Assembly (NCBI RefSeq): GCF_028289855.1
Contig: NZ_JAQGKZ010000020.1
Location: 1 to 34,566 of the forward strand
Direction of reading: 5' to 3'
DNA length: 34,566 nt
Origin: Sphingomonas bacterium
Lineage (GTDB): Bacteria; Pseudomonadota; Alphaproteobacteria; Sphingomonadales; Sphingomonadaceae
Shown: one piece after another, positions 15,318 through 24,310 of the stretch
Layout: every line of letters starts with the position of its first letter
Position numbering within the stretch: the stretch's first letter is position 1
The notes under the pieces: model-generated
Database searches by the model: none
Seen by the model: only the letters and a program-made list of their open reading frames with translations
Told to the model about the DNA's origin: nothing
Program-made: the position numbers and the translations under genes

Positions 15318-16319
15318 TTACTCAGCCACCTTCACCACCAGTTTTCCGATCGCGCCGCGCGCGGCCATCTTGGCGATCGCCTTGCCGCCATCCTCGAACG
15401 CAAAGATTTCGGTGACGCGCGGGGCGATCTTGCCGTCCTTCCACAAGCGGAACAGGCGGTCGATATGCGCCGCGTTGGCCTTCGGATCGCGCGCCGCGAA
15501 GGCGCCCCAGAACACGCCGCAGACGTCACAACTCTTGAGCAAGGTCAGGTTGAGCGGCAGGCGCGGGATGCCGGCGGGGAAGCCGACCACGAGGTAGCGC
15601 CCTTCCCAGCCGATCGAGCGCAGCGCGGGCTCGGCATAGTCGCCGCCCACCGGATCGTAGATCACGTCATACCCGGTCTTGCCGCCCGCCGCCTTGAATT
15701 GCTCGGCCAGTGCTTTGGACTGGTCCTTGTCGAACGGGGCGCGGCCATAGACGATTGTCTCGTCCGCGCCCGCTTCGCGGCACGCCGCGGCTTTCTCCTC
15801 CGATGACACCGCCGCGACGACGCGCGCGCCGAACGCCTTGCCGAGTTCGACCGCCGCCAGCCCGACCCCGCCCGCCGCGCCCAGCACGAGCAGATTATGC
15901 CCTTCCTTCAAATGCCCGCGATCGAGCAACGCGTGGATCGTCGTGCCGTATGTCAGAATCAGCGACGCGCCTTCCTCGAAGCTCCGCCCCTCGGGCAGCG
16001 GGTAGAGGCTCGCCACGGGCACCGCGATCTTCTCGACCAGCCCGCCCGACCCGGTCGTGCACAGCACGCGGTCACCGGGCTTGAACCCGGTCACGCCCTC
16101 GCCGACGCTGTCGACCACACCCGACACTTCGCTGCCCGGCGCGAACGGGCGCGGCGGCTTCATCTGGTATTTATCCTCGATGATCAGCACGTCGGGATAG
16201 TTGATGCTGCACGCCTTGACCGCGACGACGACCTGACCCGGCCCGGCGACGGGATCGGGCAATTCGTCCATCACCAGCGTATCAGGGCCGCCCGGTTCCT
16301 TCGACAGCAAAGCCCGCAT
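15318..16319 (-). CDS. NADPH:quinone oxidoreductase family protein (MDR superfamily)
   Basis: A 333-residue medium-chain reductase without the zinc-binding Cys of alcohol dehydrogenases. It has an N-terminal GroES-like domain ([40 protein letters not shown]) and a Rossmann domain with [25 protein letters not shown], consistent with NADPH binding and reduction of quinones or enones in the cytosol. [12 protein letters not shown] is the usual family block. ATG 16319 has GGGAGAGA upstream; the start lies inside the leuD 3' end (38-bp overlap in another frame). Substrate not predictable. Confidence 0.9.
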   Translation of the reverse strand: MRALLSKEPGGPDTLVMDELPDPVAGPGQVVVAVKACSINYPDVLIIEDKYQMKPPRPFAPGSEVSGVVDSVGEGVTGFKPGDRVLCTTGSGGLVEKIAVPVASLYPLPEGRSFEEGASLILTYGTTIHALLDRGHLKEGHNLLVLGAAGGVGLAAVELGKAFGARVVAAVSSEEKAAACREAGADETIVYGRAPFDKDQSKALAEQFKAAGGKTGYDVIYDPVGGDYAEPALRSIGWEGRYLVVGFPAGIPRLPLNLTLLKSCDVCGVFWGAFAARDPKANAAHIDRLFRLWKDGKIAPRVTEIFAFEDGGKAIAKMAARGAIGKLVVKVAE

Positions 16320-16911
16320 CGTGTCTCTCCCGGCTGAGCCACGGGCGCTGCTCAACGACCGCGGATTCGTATTTCGAAATCGCGGTATCCCTTGCCAGCG
16401 TCAGCCCGACCTCGTCCAGCCCTTCCATCAGGCATTGCCGGCGAAACGGATCGAGCGCGAATTCGAAGCGGTCCTGAAACGGCGTGGTGACCGTCATCGT
16501 CTCGAGGTCGACATGGATCACGTCGGTCTTGGCCACCTCGATCAGCCGGTCGATCGCGTCCTGCGGCAGCACAACGGGGACGATGCCGTTCTTGACCGCA
16601 TTGCCCGAAAAGATGTCCGAATAGCTCGGCGCGATCACCGCGGTGATGCCCATGTCCTTGAGCGCCCAGGCGGCATGCTCGCGGCTCGATCCGCAACCGA
16701 AATTGTCGCCCGCGATCAGGATCGGGCTGCCGGCATATCGTTCGTCGTCGAAGATGTTGCTCGGCTGTGCGCGCACCGTTTCGAACGCGCCCTTGCCGAG
16801 TCCGGCGCGCGAAATGGTCTTGAGCCAATGCGCCGGGATGATGACGTCGGTATCGATATTCTCGGCGCCCCACGGATAAGCGCGCCCTTCGACCCGACGG
16901 ACCGGCGTCAT
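16282..16911 (-). CDS. leuD: 3-isopropylmalate dehydratase small subunit
   Basis: LeuD, 209 residues, the swivelling subunit that pairs with LeuC to isomerise 2- to 3-isopropylmalate in leucine synthesis. Landmarks are [15 protein letters not shown] at 17-31, [25 protein letters not shown] near 65-90, and [19 protein letters not shown]. The C-terminal dozen residues are extra and overlap the oxidoreductase start. Its ATG overlaps the stop of the 34-codon ORF upstream as ATGA, and its AGGA site lies inside that ORF, so translation is likely coupled to it. Confidence 0.96.
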   Translation of the reverse strand: MTPVRRVEGRAYPWGAENIDTDVIIPAHWLKTISRAGLGKGAFETVRAQPSNIFDDERYAGSPILIAGDNFGCGSSREHAAWALKDMGITAVIAPSYSDIFSGNAVKNGIVPVVLPQDAIDRLIEVAKTDVIHVDLETMTVTTPFQDRFEFALDPFRRQCLMEGLDEVGLTLARDTAISKYESAVVEQRPWLSRERHDAGFAVEGTGRP

Positions 16912-17012
16912 TTGGTCGTCCTGTCGACCGCCACGGGCGTCGCCATCGCGGCATAAGCGGCAACGCCGCTCAGGATCGAACCGACCACCAGCAAAACGAG
17001 TACGCGTTTCAT
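16908..17012 (-). CDS. 34-residue hydrophobic mini-protein between leuC and leuD
   Basis: A 34-codon ORF linked by ATGA overlaps at both ends: its ATG (17012) overlaps the leuC stop, and its TGA (16910-16908) overlaps the leuD ATG. It has its own GGGGGGA site five bases before the ATG. The product starts [19 protein letters not shown], a single hydrophobic helix that could be a membrane anchor or a signal peptide, and ends in a short polar tail (VAVDRTTK). I do not recognise it. The precise fit makes chance unlikely. It may be a real membrane mini-protein or a spacer that sets the LeuC:LeuD ratio. No counterpart function can be claimed. Confidence 0.7.
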   Translation of the reverse strand: MKRVLVLLVVGSILSGVAAYAAMATPVAVDRTTK

Positions 17013-18445
17013 CGCTGTCCCCCCATCAACTCACGAACGTCGGTCAGCCGTCCCGTGACCGCCGCCGCCGCCGCCATCGCCGGGGAAAGCAGATGCGTCC
17101 GCGCGCCCGGCCCCTGCCGTCCTACGAAATTTCGATTCGAGGTGGAAGCGCATCTCTGACCAGCCGGTACTTTATCGGGGTTCATTGCCAGGCACATCGA
17201 GCAACCGGGCTCACGCCATTCGAACCCAGCGGAAATGAAGATGCGGTCGAGCCCTTCGGCTTCGGCTTGGCGCTTGACGAGGCCGGAGCCCGGCACGACC
17301 AGCGCGCGGACGCCGTCGGCGACGTGGCGGCCGTTCGCGACCGATGCCGCAGCGCGCAGATCCTCGATCCGGCTGTTAGTGCAGCTTCCGATAAAGACGT
17401 GCTCGATGGCGACGTCCTGCATCGCGGTGCCGGGGGTCAGGCCCATATAATCGAGCGATTTCTGCGCCGCGACGCGCTTCGACGGGTCGGCGAAGCTGTC
17501 GGGATCGGGAACGATGCCGGTGATCGGCACGACGTCCTCTGGGCTGGTACCCCAGGTCAGCGAGGGGGCAATATCGCTCGCCGACAGCTTGACGGTAGCA
17601 TCGTACCGCGCGCCAGAATCGGTGGGCAGCGTCCGCCACCATGCGACCGCCTGTTCCCAATCGTCACCGCTCGGCGCCATCGGGCGGCCCCTGAGATAGG
17701 CGAAGGTCGTCTCGTCGGGCGCTATGAGGCCCGCGCGCGCGCCGCCCTCGATCGACATGTTGGCGACGGTCAGACGCCCTTCGACCGACAAACCGCGGAT
17801 CGTGTCGCCGGCATATTCGATGACGTACCCCGTGCCGCCCGCCGCGCCGATCTTGCCGATGATCGACAACACCACATCCTTCGCCGACACGCCGAAGCCG
17901 AGCGACCCTTCGACGCGGATTTCCATGGTCTTCGATTGCTGGAGCAGCAGCGTTTGCGTGGCGAGCACATGCTCCACCTCGCTGGTGCCGATCCCGAACG
18001 CCAGCGCACCGAGCGCGCCGTGCGCTGAGGTGTGGCTATCGCCGCATACCAATGTCGTACCGGGAAGCGTGAATCCCTGTTCGGGGCCCACGACATGAAC
18101 GATCCCCTGCGCGGCGGCGAGCGCGTCGATATAGGGCACGCCGAACTCGGCGACGTTGCGGCGGAGCGCGTCGAGTTGATTAGCGCTTTCCGGATCGGCG
18201 ATCGGGATCGCATGGCCCGCCGCGTCCACGCGCGGCGTCGTCGGCAGATTGTGGTCGGGCACCGCCAGCGTCAGGTCGGGCCGCCGCACGGTACGCCCTG
18301 CCGCCCGCAGCCCCTCGAATGCCTGCGGGCTGGTGACTTCATGGACCAGGTGCCGGTCGATATAGATTAGGCACGTCCCATCATCGCGCCGCTCGACGAC
18401 ATGCGCGTTCCAGATCTTTTCGTACAAGGTGAGCGGCGCGGCCAT
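17009..18445 (-). CDS. leuC: 3-isopropylmalate dehydratase large subunit
   Basis: LeuC, 478 residues, the aconitase-like subunit carrying the catalytic [4Fe-4S] cluster. Cluster ligands are C355 (SCTNSR), C415 and C418 (PGCSMC), with the spacing usual for LeuC. Other family motifs are [11 protein letters not shown] at the start, [37 protein letters not shown] and [28 protein letters not shown] 18445 has AAGG 8-11 bases upstream, only moderate. It heads the chain leuC-ORF34-leuD-oxidoreductase; leuA and leuB are not in the window. The 68-bp region before it, up to the palindrome at 18514, must contain its promoter, but I cannot fix the boxes. Confidence 0.97.
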   Translation of the reverse strand: MAAPLTLYEKIWNAHVVERRDDGTCLIYIDRHLVHEVTSPQAFEGLRAAGRTVRRPDLTLAVPDHNLPTTPRVDAAGHAIPIADPESANQLDALRRNVAEFGVPYIDALAAAQGIVHVVGPEQGFTLPGTTLVCGDSHTSAHGALGALAFGIGTSEVEHVLATQTLLLQQSKTMEIRVEGSLGFGVSAKDVVLSIIGKIGAAGGTGYVIEYAGDTIRGLSVEGRLTVANMSIEGGARAGLIAPDETTFAYLRGRPMAPSGDDWEQAVAWWRTLPTDSGARYDATVKLSASDIAPSLTWGTSPEDVVPITGIVPDPDSFADPSKRVAAQKSLDYMGLTPGTAMQDVAIEHVFIGSCTNSRIEDLRAAASVANGRHVADGVRALVVPGSGLVKRQAEAEGLDRIFISAGFEWREPGCSMCLAMNPDKVPAGQRCASTSNRNFVGRQGPGARTHLLSPAMAAAAAVTGRLTDVRELMGGQR

Positions 18446-18513
18446 GATGCGCGCCTTAACCGAAAGATGCGTCGGGGCAAGTTTTTGCGGAATGAAGTTG
18501 CGCCAACCTATCT

Positions 18514-18589
18514 ACGCCTCCCCGGCGAAGGCCGGGGCCCAGGTCGCAGCCGGCCCGAAACTGGGCCCCGGCCTCCGCCGGGGAGGCGT
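18514..18589. repeat. Intergenic nested-hairpin palindrome (GAAG-loop type)
   Basis: Two 29-base arms (18514-18542 and 18561-18589) are reverse complements with a single loop mismatch, separated by 18 bases. Each arm also folds alone, with stem CCCCGGC/GCCGGGG around a GAAG (or CTCC) tetraloop. It fills the gap between the epimerase stop and the leuC promoter region, where it could stop transcription or protect the epimerase mRNA end, though no T-run follows on either side. The same kind of element is at 30423-30501. Confidence 0.88.
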
Positions 18590-19542
18590 TAAAAGGATAA
18601 GGCAGGAGAAACGTAATCGGCATTATGCTCGATCGGCAGCGTCGATCCGTTACGCATCGCCTGAAGTACGGCCGCGAAATCGGTCGCGCAGCGAAAACCG
18701 AGTTCGCGCTCGATCAGCCCGGCGTCATATACTCGGCCAATACTCTCAGGCAGACGCCACCCCCACGCGGCATACAAATCCGCCGCATCGGGGAAATAGC
18801 GCCCGATCACGGTGCGAGCGTCGCGCTTCAATTCGGCGGCATCCTCCCGCGCGAACGGTGTCGGCGCCGACACCAGATACGTTCCGAACCCGACCGTCGG
18901 CGCCTTCTCCAAGGCAGCGACATGCGCCGCCGCGCAATCCTCGACGGTCAGCCGGCGGTTGAGAAATTCGTTAGCCTTCATGTTCTCACCCGAGAGGTCG
19001 CGATGGGTGTCGTCATCCTCGGGGAAAAAGCGTGCGGTCCTCAGCACGATTACGGGCATCCCGGTTTCGCCATGGACCAGCCGGCAGACTTCCTCAGCGG
19101 CGCGCTTGGTCAAGCCATAGACATTGCGCGGGGTGAGCGGCCCGCTGCTCTCGTCCAACCAGACCGCTTCGGTCGAGGTCTCGTCGCGGATCGCCTGGGT
19201 GATCATCAGCGAGGTCGTCGAGGTGAACACGAACCGCTCGACCCCGGCCGCAACCGCTTCCTCGAGCAGGTTGAGCGTGCCCGTCACGTTGACGTCGATG
19301 AACGCCTGCCTCGGATAGCGCTCGATGTCGGGTTTGTGCAGCGCCGCGGCATGGATCACGCCTTCGATCCCGTGGCTCAGCATCGTGCGCTCGACCAGCG
19401 CGCGGTCGGCCAACGTCCCGACCACCTGCGTATCCGGCCCCGGCGCAACGTCGAGCCCCGTTACCGCGTGCCCGGCCGCACGAAGCATCGTCGCCAGATA
19501 GCGCCCGAGCCACCCCGTCGATCCGGTCAGCAAGACGCGCAT
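18589..19542 (-). CDS. NAD-dependent epimerase/dehydratase family protein (extended SDR)
   Basis: A 317-residue extended short-chain dehydrogenase. The nucleotide-binding motif GSTGWLG is at 7-13, DVAPGPDTQ follows the second strand (acidic residue that favours NAD), and the catalytic Y142-x3-K146 is in NVYGLTKRAAE with Ser/Thr at 107-110. The substrate is probably a sugar nucleotide or a small carbonyl compound, but nothing in the sequence fixes it. ATG 19542 is 4 bp after the ferritin-like gene's stop, so they are co-transcribed. The TAA stop overlaps the last base of the palindrome downstream. Confidence 0.88.
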   Translation of the reverse strand: MRVLLTGSTGWLGRYLATMLRAAGHAVTGLDVAPGPDTQVVGTLADRALVERTMLSHGIEGVIHAAALHKPDIERYPRQAFIDVNVTGTLNLLEEAVAAGVERFVFTSTTSLMITQAIRDETSTEAVWLDESSGPLTPRNVYGLTKRAAEEVCRLVHGETGMPVIVLRTARFFPEDDDTHRDLSGENMKANEFLNRRLTVEDCAAAHVAALEKAPTVGFGTYLVSAPTPFAREDAAELKRDARTVIGRYFPDAADLYAAWGWRLPESIGRVYDAGLIERELGFRCATDFAAVLQAMRNGSTLPIEHNADYVSPALSF

Positions 19543-19546
19543 GGGC

Positions 19547-20227
19547 TCAGGCGGCGGCGGCGAGCGGCCTCGGTGCCGGCTCATTCTCGAGGTCGTCGGC
19601 CCAGTCGGTGCGCCGTGGTGTCCACGGATTGAGGAACACCAAAGGAATCTTGAGGAACAGCAATTCGCGATGGATCCAGAAATCGGTCAGTTTCTCGGTC
19701 CATTTGGCCTGCGGCCGCCCAGTGCGGTCGAGCCAGTCCTGATACGGCTGCCAATGGCTCGGCTCGTCCTTTTCGACGATCTTGAAAATACGCACCATCA
19801 CCGGGTCGCCCTTGACCAACGGCGATTTTAGCAGCGCGTCGACCTGTTTCATGCCCCTCATCTCGGTTAGCATGATGACGCGGCACAGCCGTTCGAACAT
19901 GTCGTCGTTGTGGATCACCGCTTGCGTATCGAGCTCGTCGATCGTCACGCGGAACACGATCTCCACAAAGCGATCGATATGGCCGAGCGCACGGTCGACC
20001 TTGAGCGGCATCTTGCCCTGCAATTCGAACCAGCGGCGGAACATCGTGTAATGCTTGCGCTCGTCGGCGCGGTGCTTCTCGATCGCGGCGATGAACACCG
20101 CATCGTCGGGACAGCGCACCCGCACCGCCTCGAGCACGCGGTCGATACTCGTGTAACCGCGGTGCTCGTTATAGATGTAGATCGACGCGAGGACGTCGAG
20201 ATAGCGGCGGCGGAAAGCTTCGAACAT
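19547..20227 (-). CDS. Ferritin-like domain protein, probable diiron protein
   Basis: A 226-residue helical protein. Metal-ligand-type motifs occur twice: E50 followed by E56-x-x-H59 in EKHRADERKHYTMF, and later E-x-x-H in EKDEPSHWQPY, the arrangement of a ferritin-like four-helix bundle that binds two irons. A hydrophobic C-terminal section (ELLFLKIPLVFLNPW) may touch the membrane. No signal peptide. Diiron proteins of this kind act as oxidases, hydroxylases or iron stores; I cannot choose. It lies 44 bp after the hydrolase gene and directly before the epimerase. ATG 20227 has AAGG upstream. Confidence 0.8.
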   Translation of the reverse strand: MFEAFRRRYLDVLASIYIYNEHRGYTSIDRVLEAVRVRCPDDAVFIAAIEKHRADERKHYTMFRRWFELQGKMPLKVDRALGHIDRFVEIVFRVTIDELDTQAVIHNDDMFERLCRVIMLTEMRGMKQVDALLKSPLVKGDPVMVRIFKIVEKDEPSHWQPYQDWLDRTGRPQAKWTEKLTDFWIHRELLFLKIPLVFLNPWTPRRTDWADDLENEPAPRPLAAAA

Positions 20228-20271
20228 GCGGGCACCTTACGCCTCGCCGGCTTGCCCGACAATGTACAGGA

Positions 20272-21162
20272 TCAACGCGCCGGCATCGCCCGCATGAGGA
20301 ACGCCACGCTGTCGGCGAGCACCGGAGCCTTGCCGCGAAACGGCTTGGACAGCGCCATCGCGACATCCTCATGACTAAGGCCCGGATAGTCGATCATCTT
20401 CACCAGCGCGCCGAACTGCTTGAGCCGCGCGGTCAGGTCGTAAGCGTTGTGCGGCTTGACCTCCATGTCGGCGGTCGACGTGACGAGCAGCATAGGTGGC
20501 GCATCCTTGCGCGCGAAGGTGATCGGCTGAGTCGCTTTCGGGTCCGCCGCGTTGCCCAGCGCGTCGATCGCGCGCTTCGAGGTGAAGGGGTAGAAATTGT
20601 ACGGGCCCGACAGCCCGACCGCCGCCTTGATGATCTTGGGATCGACCCCCTCCGCCCGCAACCATCGTTCGTCGAGCGCCAACATCGCGACAGTGTACGC
20701 GCCCGCCGAATGACCGGCGATGCCGATCCGGTTGGGGTCACCGCCAAACTCGGCGATATGGTCGCGCGTCCATTTGACCGCCTGCGCGCCGTCCTGGAGC
20801 ATCGCCGGGAAGTGGATCGACGGCACCTTGCGGTAATCGGGCATCACCACGACGAACCCGGCCTTGACATAGGCGCGCGCGGCGAACGCATAAGCGCGGC
20901 GGTCGCCCTTCACCCAGCCGCCGCCGTACCAGAAGATCAGCACCGGGCGTGGCACGGTAGCGGGTTCGGATGGCGTCCACACGTCGAGCGTCTGCCCGGT
21001 CGTGCCGAACGCGATGTCGCTGCCCGGCCGGCTCGCGCCCCAGCCGCCGCCCATCGCGCCGTCGAGAATGCTCAGAAGCCCCGGCGGTGAAACGGTAGCG
21101 ACCATGATCCCCAGCCCCGCCAGCAGAATGACGACGCCGACGACCAGCCAGCGGCGGATCAC
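20272..21162 (-). CDS. Alpha/beta hydrolase, esterase-like, membrane-anchored
   Basis: A 296-residue alpha/beta hydrolase. The N-terminus has an uncleaved-looking membrane helix ([20 protein letters not shown]), so the catalytic domain should face the periplasm. The oxyanion segment is [10 protein letters not shown] (HGGG-like), the nucleophile Ser is in GHSAGAYTV, the acid is probably Asp in STADMEV and the His is in GLSHED. This fits the carboxylesterase/BD-FAE-like group acting on short esters. I chose GTG 21162, which overlaps the scoB stop as GTGA; longer upstream frames lie inside scoB. The last gene of the scoA-scoB chain. Confidence 0.87.
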   Translation of the reverse strand: MIRRWLVVGVVILLAGLGIMVATVSPPGLLSILDGAMGGGWGASRPGSDIAFGTTGQTLDVWTPSEPATVPRPVLIFWYGGGWVKGDRRAYAFAARAYVKAGFVVVMPDYRKVPSIHFPAMLQDGAQAVKWTRDHIAEFGGDPNRIGIAGHSAGAYTVAMLALDERWLRAEGVDPKIIKAAVGLSGPYNFYPFTSKRAIDALGNAADPKATQPITFARKDAPPMLLVTSTADMEVKPHNAYDLTARLKQFGALVKMIDYPGLSHEDVAMALSKPFRGKAPVLADSVAFLMRAMPAR

Positions 21163-21806
21163 GCCGTGATCAACGCGTCGTAGGTCGCCGTCGTCTTGGC
21201 CGCTACTTCGTCCGCGGTCACGCCGGGCGCGATCTCGATCAGGCGGAATGGCGATTGGTGGTCGGGGCGCTGGAACACCGCCAGGTCGGTAATGATCATA
21301 TCGACCACGTTCTTGCCGGTCAGCGGCAACGTGCACGACGGGATGAACTTCGGGTCGCCGTTCTTGCTGGTATGCTCCATCACGACGATGATCTTCTTGA
21401 CGCCGGCGACCAGATCCATCGCGCCGCCCATGCCCTTGATCATCTTGCCGGGGATCATCCAGTTGGCGATGTCGCCATTCTCGGCGACTTCCATCGCGCC
21501 GAGCACGGTCAGGTCGATATGCCCGCCGCGGATCATCGCGAAGCTGTCCGCCGAGCTAAAATAGACCGATTGCGGCAGTTCGCTGATCGTTTGCTTGCCG
21601 GCGTTGATCAGGTCCGGATCCTCTTCGCCCGCAAACGGGAACGGCCCGATCCCGAGCATCCCGTTCTCGGACTGGAGCGTCACCTCGACCCCCGCCGGGA
21701 TATGGTTGGCGACGAGCGTCGGAATGCCGATGCCGAGATTGACGTAATACCCGTCACGTAATTCCTTGGCGGCGCGCGCGGCCATGTCGTCACGAGTCCA
21801 GGGCAT
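21159..21806 (-). CDS. scoB: 3-oxoacid CoA-transferase subunit B
   Basis: Beta subunit of a family I CoA-transferase (succinyl-CoA:3-ketoacid type), which moves CoA from succinyl-CoA to acetoacetate. The catalytic Glu is E47 in [12 protein letters not shown]. Other landmarks are [59 protein letters not shown] and [12 protein letters not shown]. 215 residues, normal for the subunit. ATG 21806 overlaps the preceding gene's stop (TGATG). Unusually, the A subunit gene is not adjacent but 1.57 kb upstream in the same chain. Confidence 0.95.
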   Translation of the reverse strand: MPWTRDDMAARAAKELRDGYYVNLGIGIPTLVANHIPAGVEVTLQSENGMLGIGPFPFAGEEDPDLINAGKQTISELPQSVYFSSADSFAMIRGGHIDLTVLGAMEVAENGDIANWMIPGKMIKGMGGAMDLVAGVKKIIVVMEHTSKNGDPKFIPSCTLPLTGKNVVDMIITDLAVFQRPDHQSPFRLIEIAPGVTADEVAAKTTATYDALITA

Positions 21807-22126
21807 CAATTGTCCTTTCTGGCCACTGCGACCGGCAGCGGCAAATCACTGGTCGGCGCATCGCGCTCGGCTTCGAATCCTTCCCAGATCCGCTCGAGCA
21901 TCTCGCGCTCCGGCCGACCCATCGCCTTGCCCCATGCCGCGGCGGCGTGGCGCGCGGCATCGACCAATGCGATCCCGAACAAGGCCGGGTCCGGACCCAG
22001 CGCGCGGGGATTGACGAAATAGCTCGCCGGGCCGTCCTCCTTTGCCCAGGCGCGGAGGAATTCGCGTCCGCCGCCGAGCATTTCGGCAAACGGCACCAGG
22101 TCGATCGGGATCGGTTTGTCGCTCAT
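21806..22126 (-). CDS. Small soluble protein, probably DUF5076 family
   Basis: A 106-residue acidic, helical, soluble protein without signal or membrane segments. The features are [31 protein letters not shown], then [17 protein letters not shown] and [16 protein letters not shown] match it from memory to DUF5076, with moderate certainty; no function is established. Its ATG overlaps the preceding stop as ATGA, and its TGA overlaps the scoB ATG, so it is fully embedded in the CoA-transferase chain. That suggests a role linked to CoA-transferase use or simply shared expression. Confidence 0.7.
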   Translation of the reverse strand: MSDKPIPIDLVPFAEMLGGGREFLRAWAKEDGPASYFVNPRALGPDPALFGIALVDAARHAAAAWGKAMGRPEREMLERIWEGFEAERDAPTSDLPLPVAVARKDN

Positions 22127-23379
22127 TTCTTCACCGGCGGTTGTACGGGGCCATAGGTGCCGGGCGCCTCGACCGGCGGAGCGCTCGACCTCGGTTTGGC
22201 GGCGGGTGCCGGTACGGGGGTCGGCGCCGGCTGAAGCGGTGCCGGCCACACGATGACCGGCGACGCCGACACCGGTGCGGGGACCGGCGCAGGCACTGGC
22301 TGTGGGCTCACCGGCCCAGGCACGTTGCCGATCGACGGCCCCGGATCGGTCCAGCGCCGGTCCTTGGGGAACACATCGTCGATATTGCCCTTCATCGCGG
22401 TGCCGTAAAGGGGGTTGGGCAGCACGAACCAACCATGCCCCCACAGCATCCGCAGCATCGGCGAATTGGTCATCGCGCGACGTTGCGCCAGTCCCATGTC
22501 GGGCGCGTTGAACAAGTCGCTGAAATCGCCGAGCTGGTCGCCGACCATCGCGATGACGCAATATTTGGCCGAAATCGCCCAGCGCCGCCCGTCCTTGCCG
22601 CTGCCGGGATTGCCGCCGTCGCCCTTTAGCCACAAATTCTTCAGATGCACCGCCGGGCCGAGCCCGGCCAGCGTCAGCGCCGCGACGGTCGAATCCGACG
22701 TCGCCGCCGACCGGTTCGAATTATACACCACCGCAATCCCCGCCAGCCGCGCCGCGCGGATCGCCTCTAGCGCGCCGGGCACCGGATCGACCGCGCCGAT
22801 CCCGCTGGTTTCCCAGCGGTCCCAGCGGCTCTGGTCGTACGGCCCGTTGCGCTGGCTGTCGTCGGCTTCGTAGCCCAGGTTCATCAGCGCGGTTTCGTCG
22901 ATGTCGAGCACCACCGCCGGCTGCTGGTTGGCGGCGCACGTCATGAACTTGGGCGCGGCGAGCGTCGCGCCGGGAGCCAGCACCACCGACGGCACCGGAT
23001 GCCCCACCTGAAAATCGCTGGCGCGCGCGAGCAGGAAATCGGTCAGCCCGAGATAGGCCTGGATGCTGATCGCCGACGCTTCGCCCGAGCCGTAGAGATA
23101 TTGCATCCCCGGCGGGATGCTCCCCGGCGCGGGCGGTGGCGGCGCCGGAACCGCCGCCGGAATCGCCTGCCCCGGCGCAACCGCAACGGCGCCAGGCTGC
23201 GCGGCCGCCGCAACCGGCGGCACCGGCCGCGACGATGACGGCAAATCGTCATCGCGCTTCTTGTCGAAGAACTTCTTCTTGCCGATGAACCCGCCGGCGA
23301 GGATCGGCGCGGCGGCCGCGAGGCAGCCGTTCAGCGTGATGCTGCCCGCGAGCAGCGCGAAAACCAGCGGCTTTCTCAT
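22123..23379 (-). CDS. HAD superfamily acid phosphatase-like lipoprotein
   Basis: A 418-residue outer-membrane or periplasmic lipoprotein. The signal peptide ends in lipobox LNGC (C19). A Pro/Ala-rich linker (about 45-95) leads to a HAD class III phosphatase domain with VVLDIDETALMN (D159, D161), VYNSNRS as the second motif, a KDGRR region giving the basic residue, and MVGDQLGDFSD as the last acidic motif. This is the pattern of the class C acid phosphatase/P4 5'-nucleotidase group. A second Pro-rich tail of about 80 residues (PVPAPVPAPVSA and similar) follows, which is unusual. It overlaps scoA upstream (ATGA) and the DUF5076-like gene downstream (ATGA). Confidence 0.87.
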   Translation of the reverse strand: MRKPLVFALLAGSITLNGCLAAAAPILAGGFIGKKKFFDKKRDDDLPSSSRPVPPVAAAAQPGAVAVAPGQAIPAAVPAPPPPAPGSIPPGMQYLYGSGEASAISIQAYLGLTDFLLARASDFQVGHPVPSVVLAPGATLAAPKFMTCAANQQPAVVLDIDETALMNLGYEADDSQRNGPYDQSRWDRWETSGIGAVDPVPGALEAIRAARLAGIAVVYNSNRSAATSDSTVAALTLAGLGPAVHLKNLWLKGDGGNPGSGKDGRRWAISAKYCVIAMVGDQLGDFSDLFNAPDMGLAQRRAMTNSPMLRMLWGHGWFVLPNPLYGTAMKGNIDDVFPKDRRWTDPGPSIGNVPGPVSPQPVPAPVPAPVSASPVIVWPAPLQPAPTPVPAPAAKPRSSAPPVEAPGTYGPVQPPVKK

Positions 23380-24086
23380 GCCGCCACCCGCTCGCGCACG
23401 GTGCGGAACTCGATCTTCTTGTCGTAGGGCGCGCCGACGATCATGCGGTTGACGTAGATGCCGGGCAAATGGACCTGATCGGGGTCGAAGGTACCGACCG
23501 GCACCACTTCCTCGACCTCGGCAACGCAGACCCTGCCCGCGGTCGCCATCGGTTGATTGAAATTACGCGCGGTCTTGCGGAAGATGAGGTTGCCGGCCTC
23601 GTCGGCCTTCCACCCCTTGATGATCGACAGATCGGCGCGGATGCCGCGTTCGAGAATGTAATCCTCGCCGTCGAAATTCTTGACCTCTTTACCGTCGGCG
23701 ACTTGCGTGCCGACGCCGGTCTTGGTGTAGAAGCCGAGGATCCCCGCCCCGCCCGCGCGGCAGCGTTCGGCCAGCGTCCCCTGCGGGCAGAATTCGACCT
23801 CGAGCTCGCCACTAAGATATTGCCGCTCGAACTCCTTGTTCTCACCGACATAGGACGAGATCATCTTCTTGACCTGACGCGTGCGCAGCAGCTTCCCGAG
23901 CCCCTCGCCGTCGATTCCGGCATTGTTGCTGGCGATCGTCAGATCCTTGGTGCCCGCGTCGCGGATCGCATCGATCAGCCGCTCGGGAATCCCGCACAAC
24001 CCGAACCCGCCCGCGCAGATCGTCATTCCGTCGAACAGCAGACCGTCGAGCGCCGATGCGGTATCTGAATAAAGCTTGCGGGCCAT
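23376..24086 (-). CDS. scoA: 3-oxoacid CoA-transferase subunit A
   Basis: Alpha subunit of the CoA-transferase, 236 residues, cytosolic. The signature DGMTICAGGFGLCGIPERLI is at about 19-38, followed by TIASNNAGIDGEGLGKLL, EVEFCPQGTLAERCRAGGAGI and FYTKTGVGTQVADGKEV. ATG 24086 has a strong AAGGAG eight bases upstream. It is the first gene of the chain scoA, acid-phosphatase lipoprotein, DUF5076-like, scoB, hydrolase, all joined by one- to four-base overlaps. Its promoter must lie in the 224-bp gap to the divergent outer-membrane protein gene. Confidence 0.95.
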   Translation of the reverse strand: MARKLYSDTASALDGLLFDGMTICAGGFGLCGIPERLIDAIRDAGTKDLTIASNNAGIDGEGLGKLLRTRQVKKMISSYVGENKEFERQYLSGELEVEFCPQGTLAERCRAGGAGILGFYTKTGVGTQVADGKEVKNFDGEDYILERGIRADLSIIKGWKADEAGNLIFRKTARNFNQPMATAGRVCVAEVEEVVPVGTFDPDQVHLPGIYVNRMIVGAPYDKKIEFRTVRERVAA

Positions 24087-24180
24087 GCGGACTCCTTGGG
24101 TGTTGCCCTGCGAATAGAAGGCGGTGCGCGGCGGGGCAAGACGGCCGGTGGCCGGTTTAGGGCCGAGCCGGGACCACGCG

Positions 24181-24233
24181 CCGGATATTGGGCCAAATAT
24201 GGGCCGCGGCTCGTCGCTTTGGCCCAAATCCGG
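24181..24233. repeat. Inverted repeat in the scoA/OMP intergenic region
   Basis: CCGGATATTGGGCCAAA (24181-24197) pairs with TTTGGCCCAAATCCGG (24218-24233) with one bulged base, around a 20-base GC-rich loop. It is in the 5' leader or promoter region of the barrel protein gene on the plus strand and upstream of scoA on the minus strand. It may be an operator or an RNA stem; the sequence alone does not decide. Confidence 0.55.
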
Positions 24234-24261
24234 CCACGAACCGCGCCCAACCCGGCCTCGA

Positions 24262-24292
24262 CCGGGGGGCCATAGAGGCCTCCCGGTTTTTT
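24262..24292 (+). terminator. Terminator-like hairpin just before the barrel-protein start
   Basis: CCGGGGGGCC (24262-24271) pairs with GGCCTCCCGG (24277-24286) with one G-U, loop ATAGA, followed by TTTTTT (24287-24292), the form of a rho-independent terminator on the plus strand. No plus-strand gene lies upstream: scoA is divergent. The ribosome site AGGAG begins nine bases after the T-run. A competing five-base stem (24251-24255 with 24262-24266) would occupy the terminator's left arm. It could be an attenuator for the downstream gene or the end of a small RNA. Confidence 0.7.
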
Positions 24293-24310
24293 GTTGTGAC
24301 AGGAGTTTTT

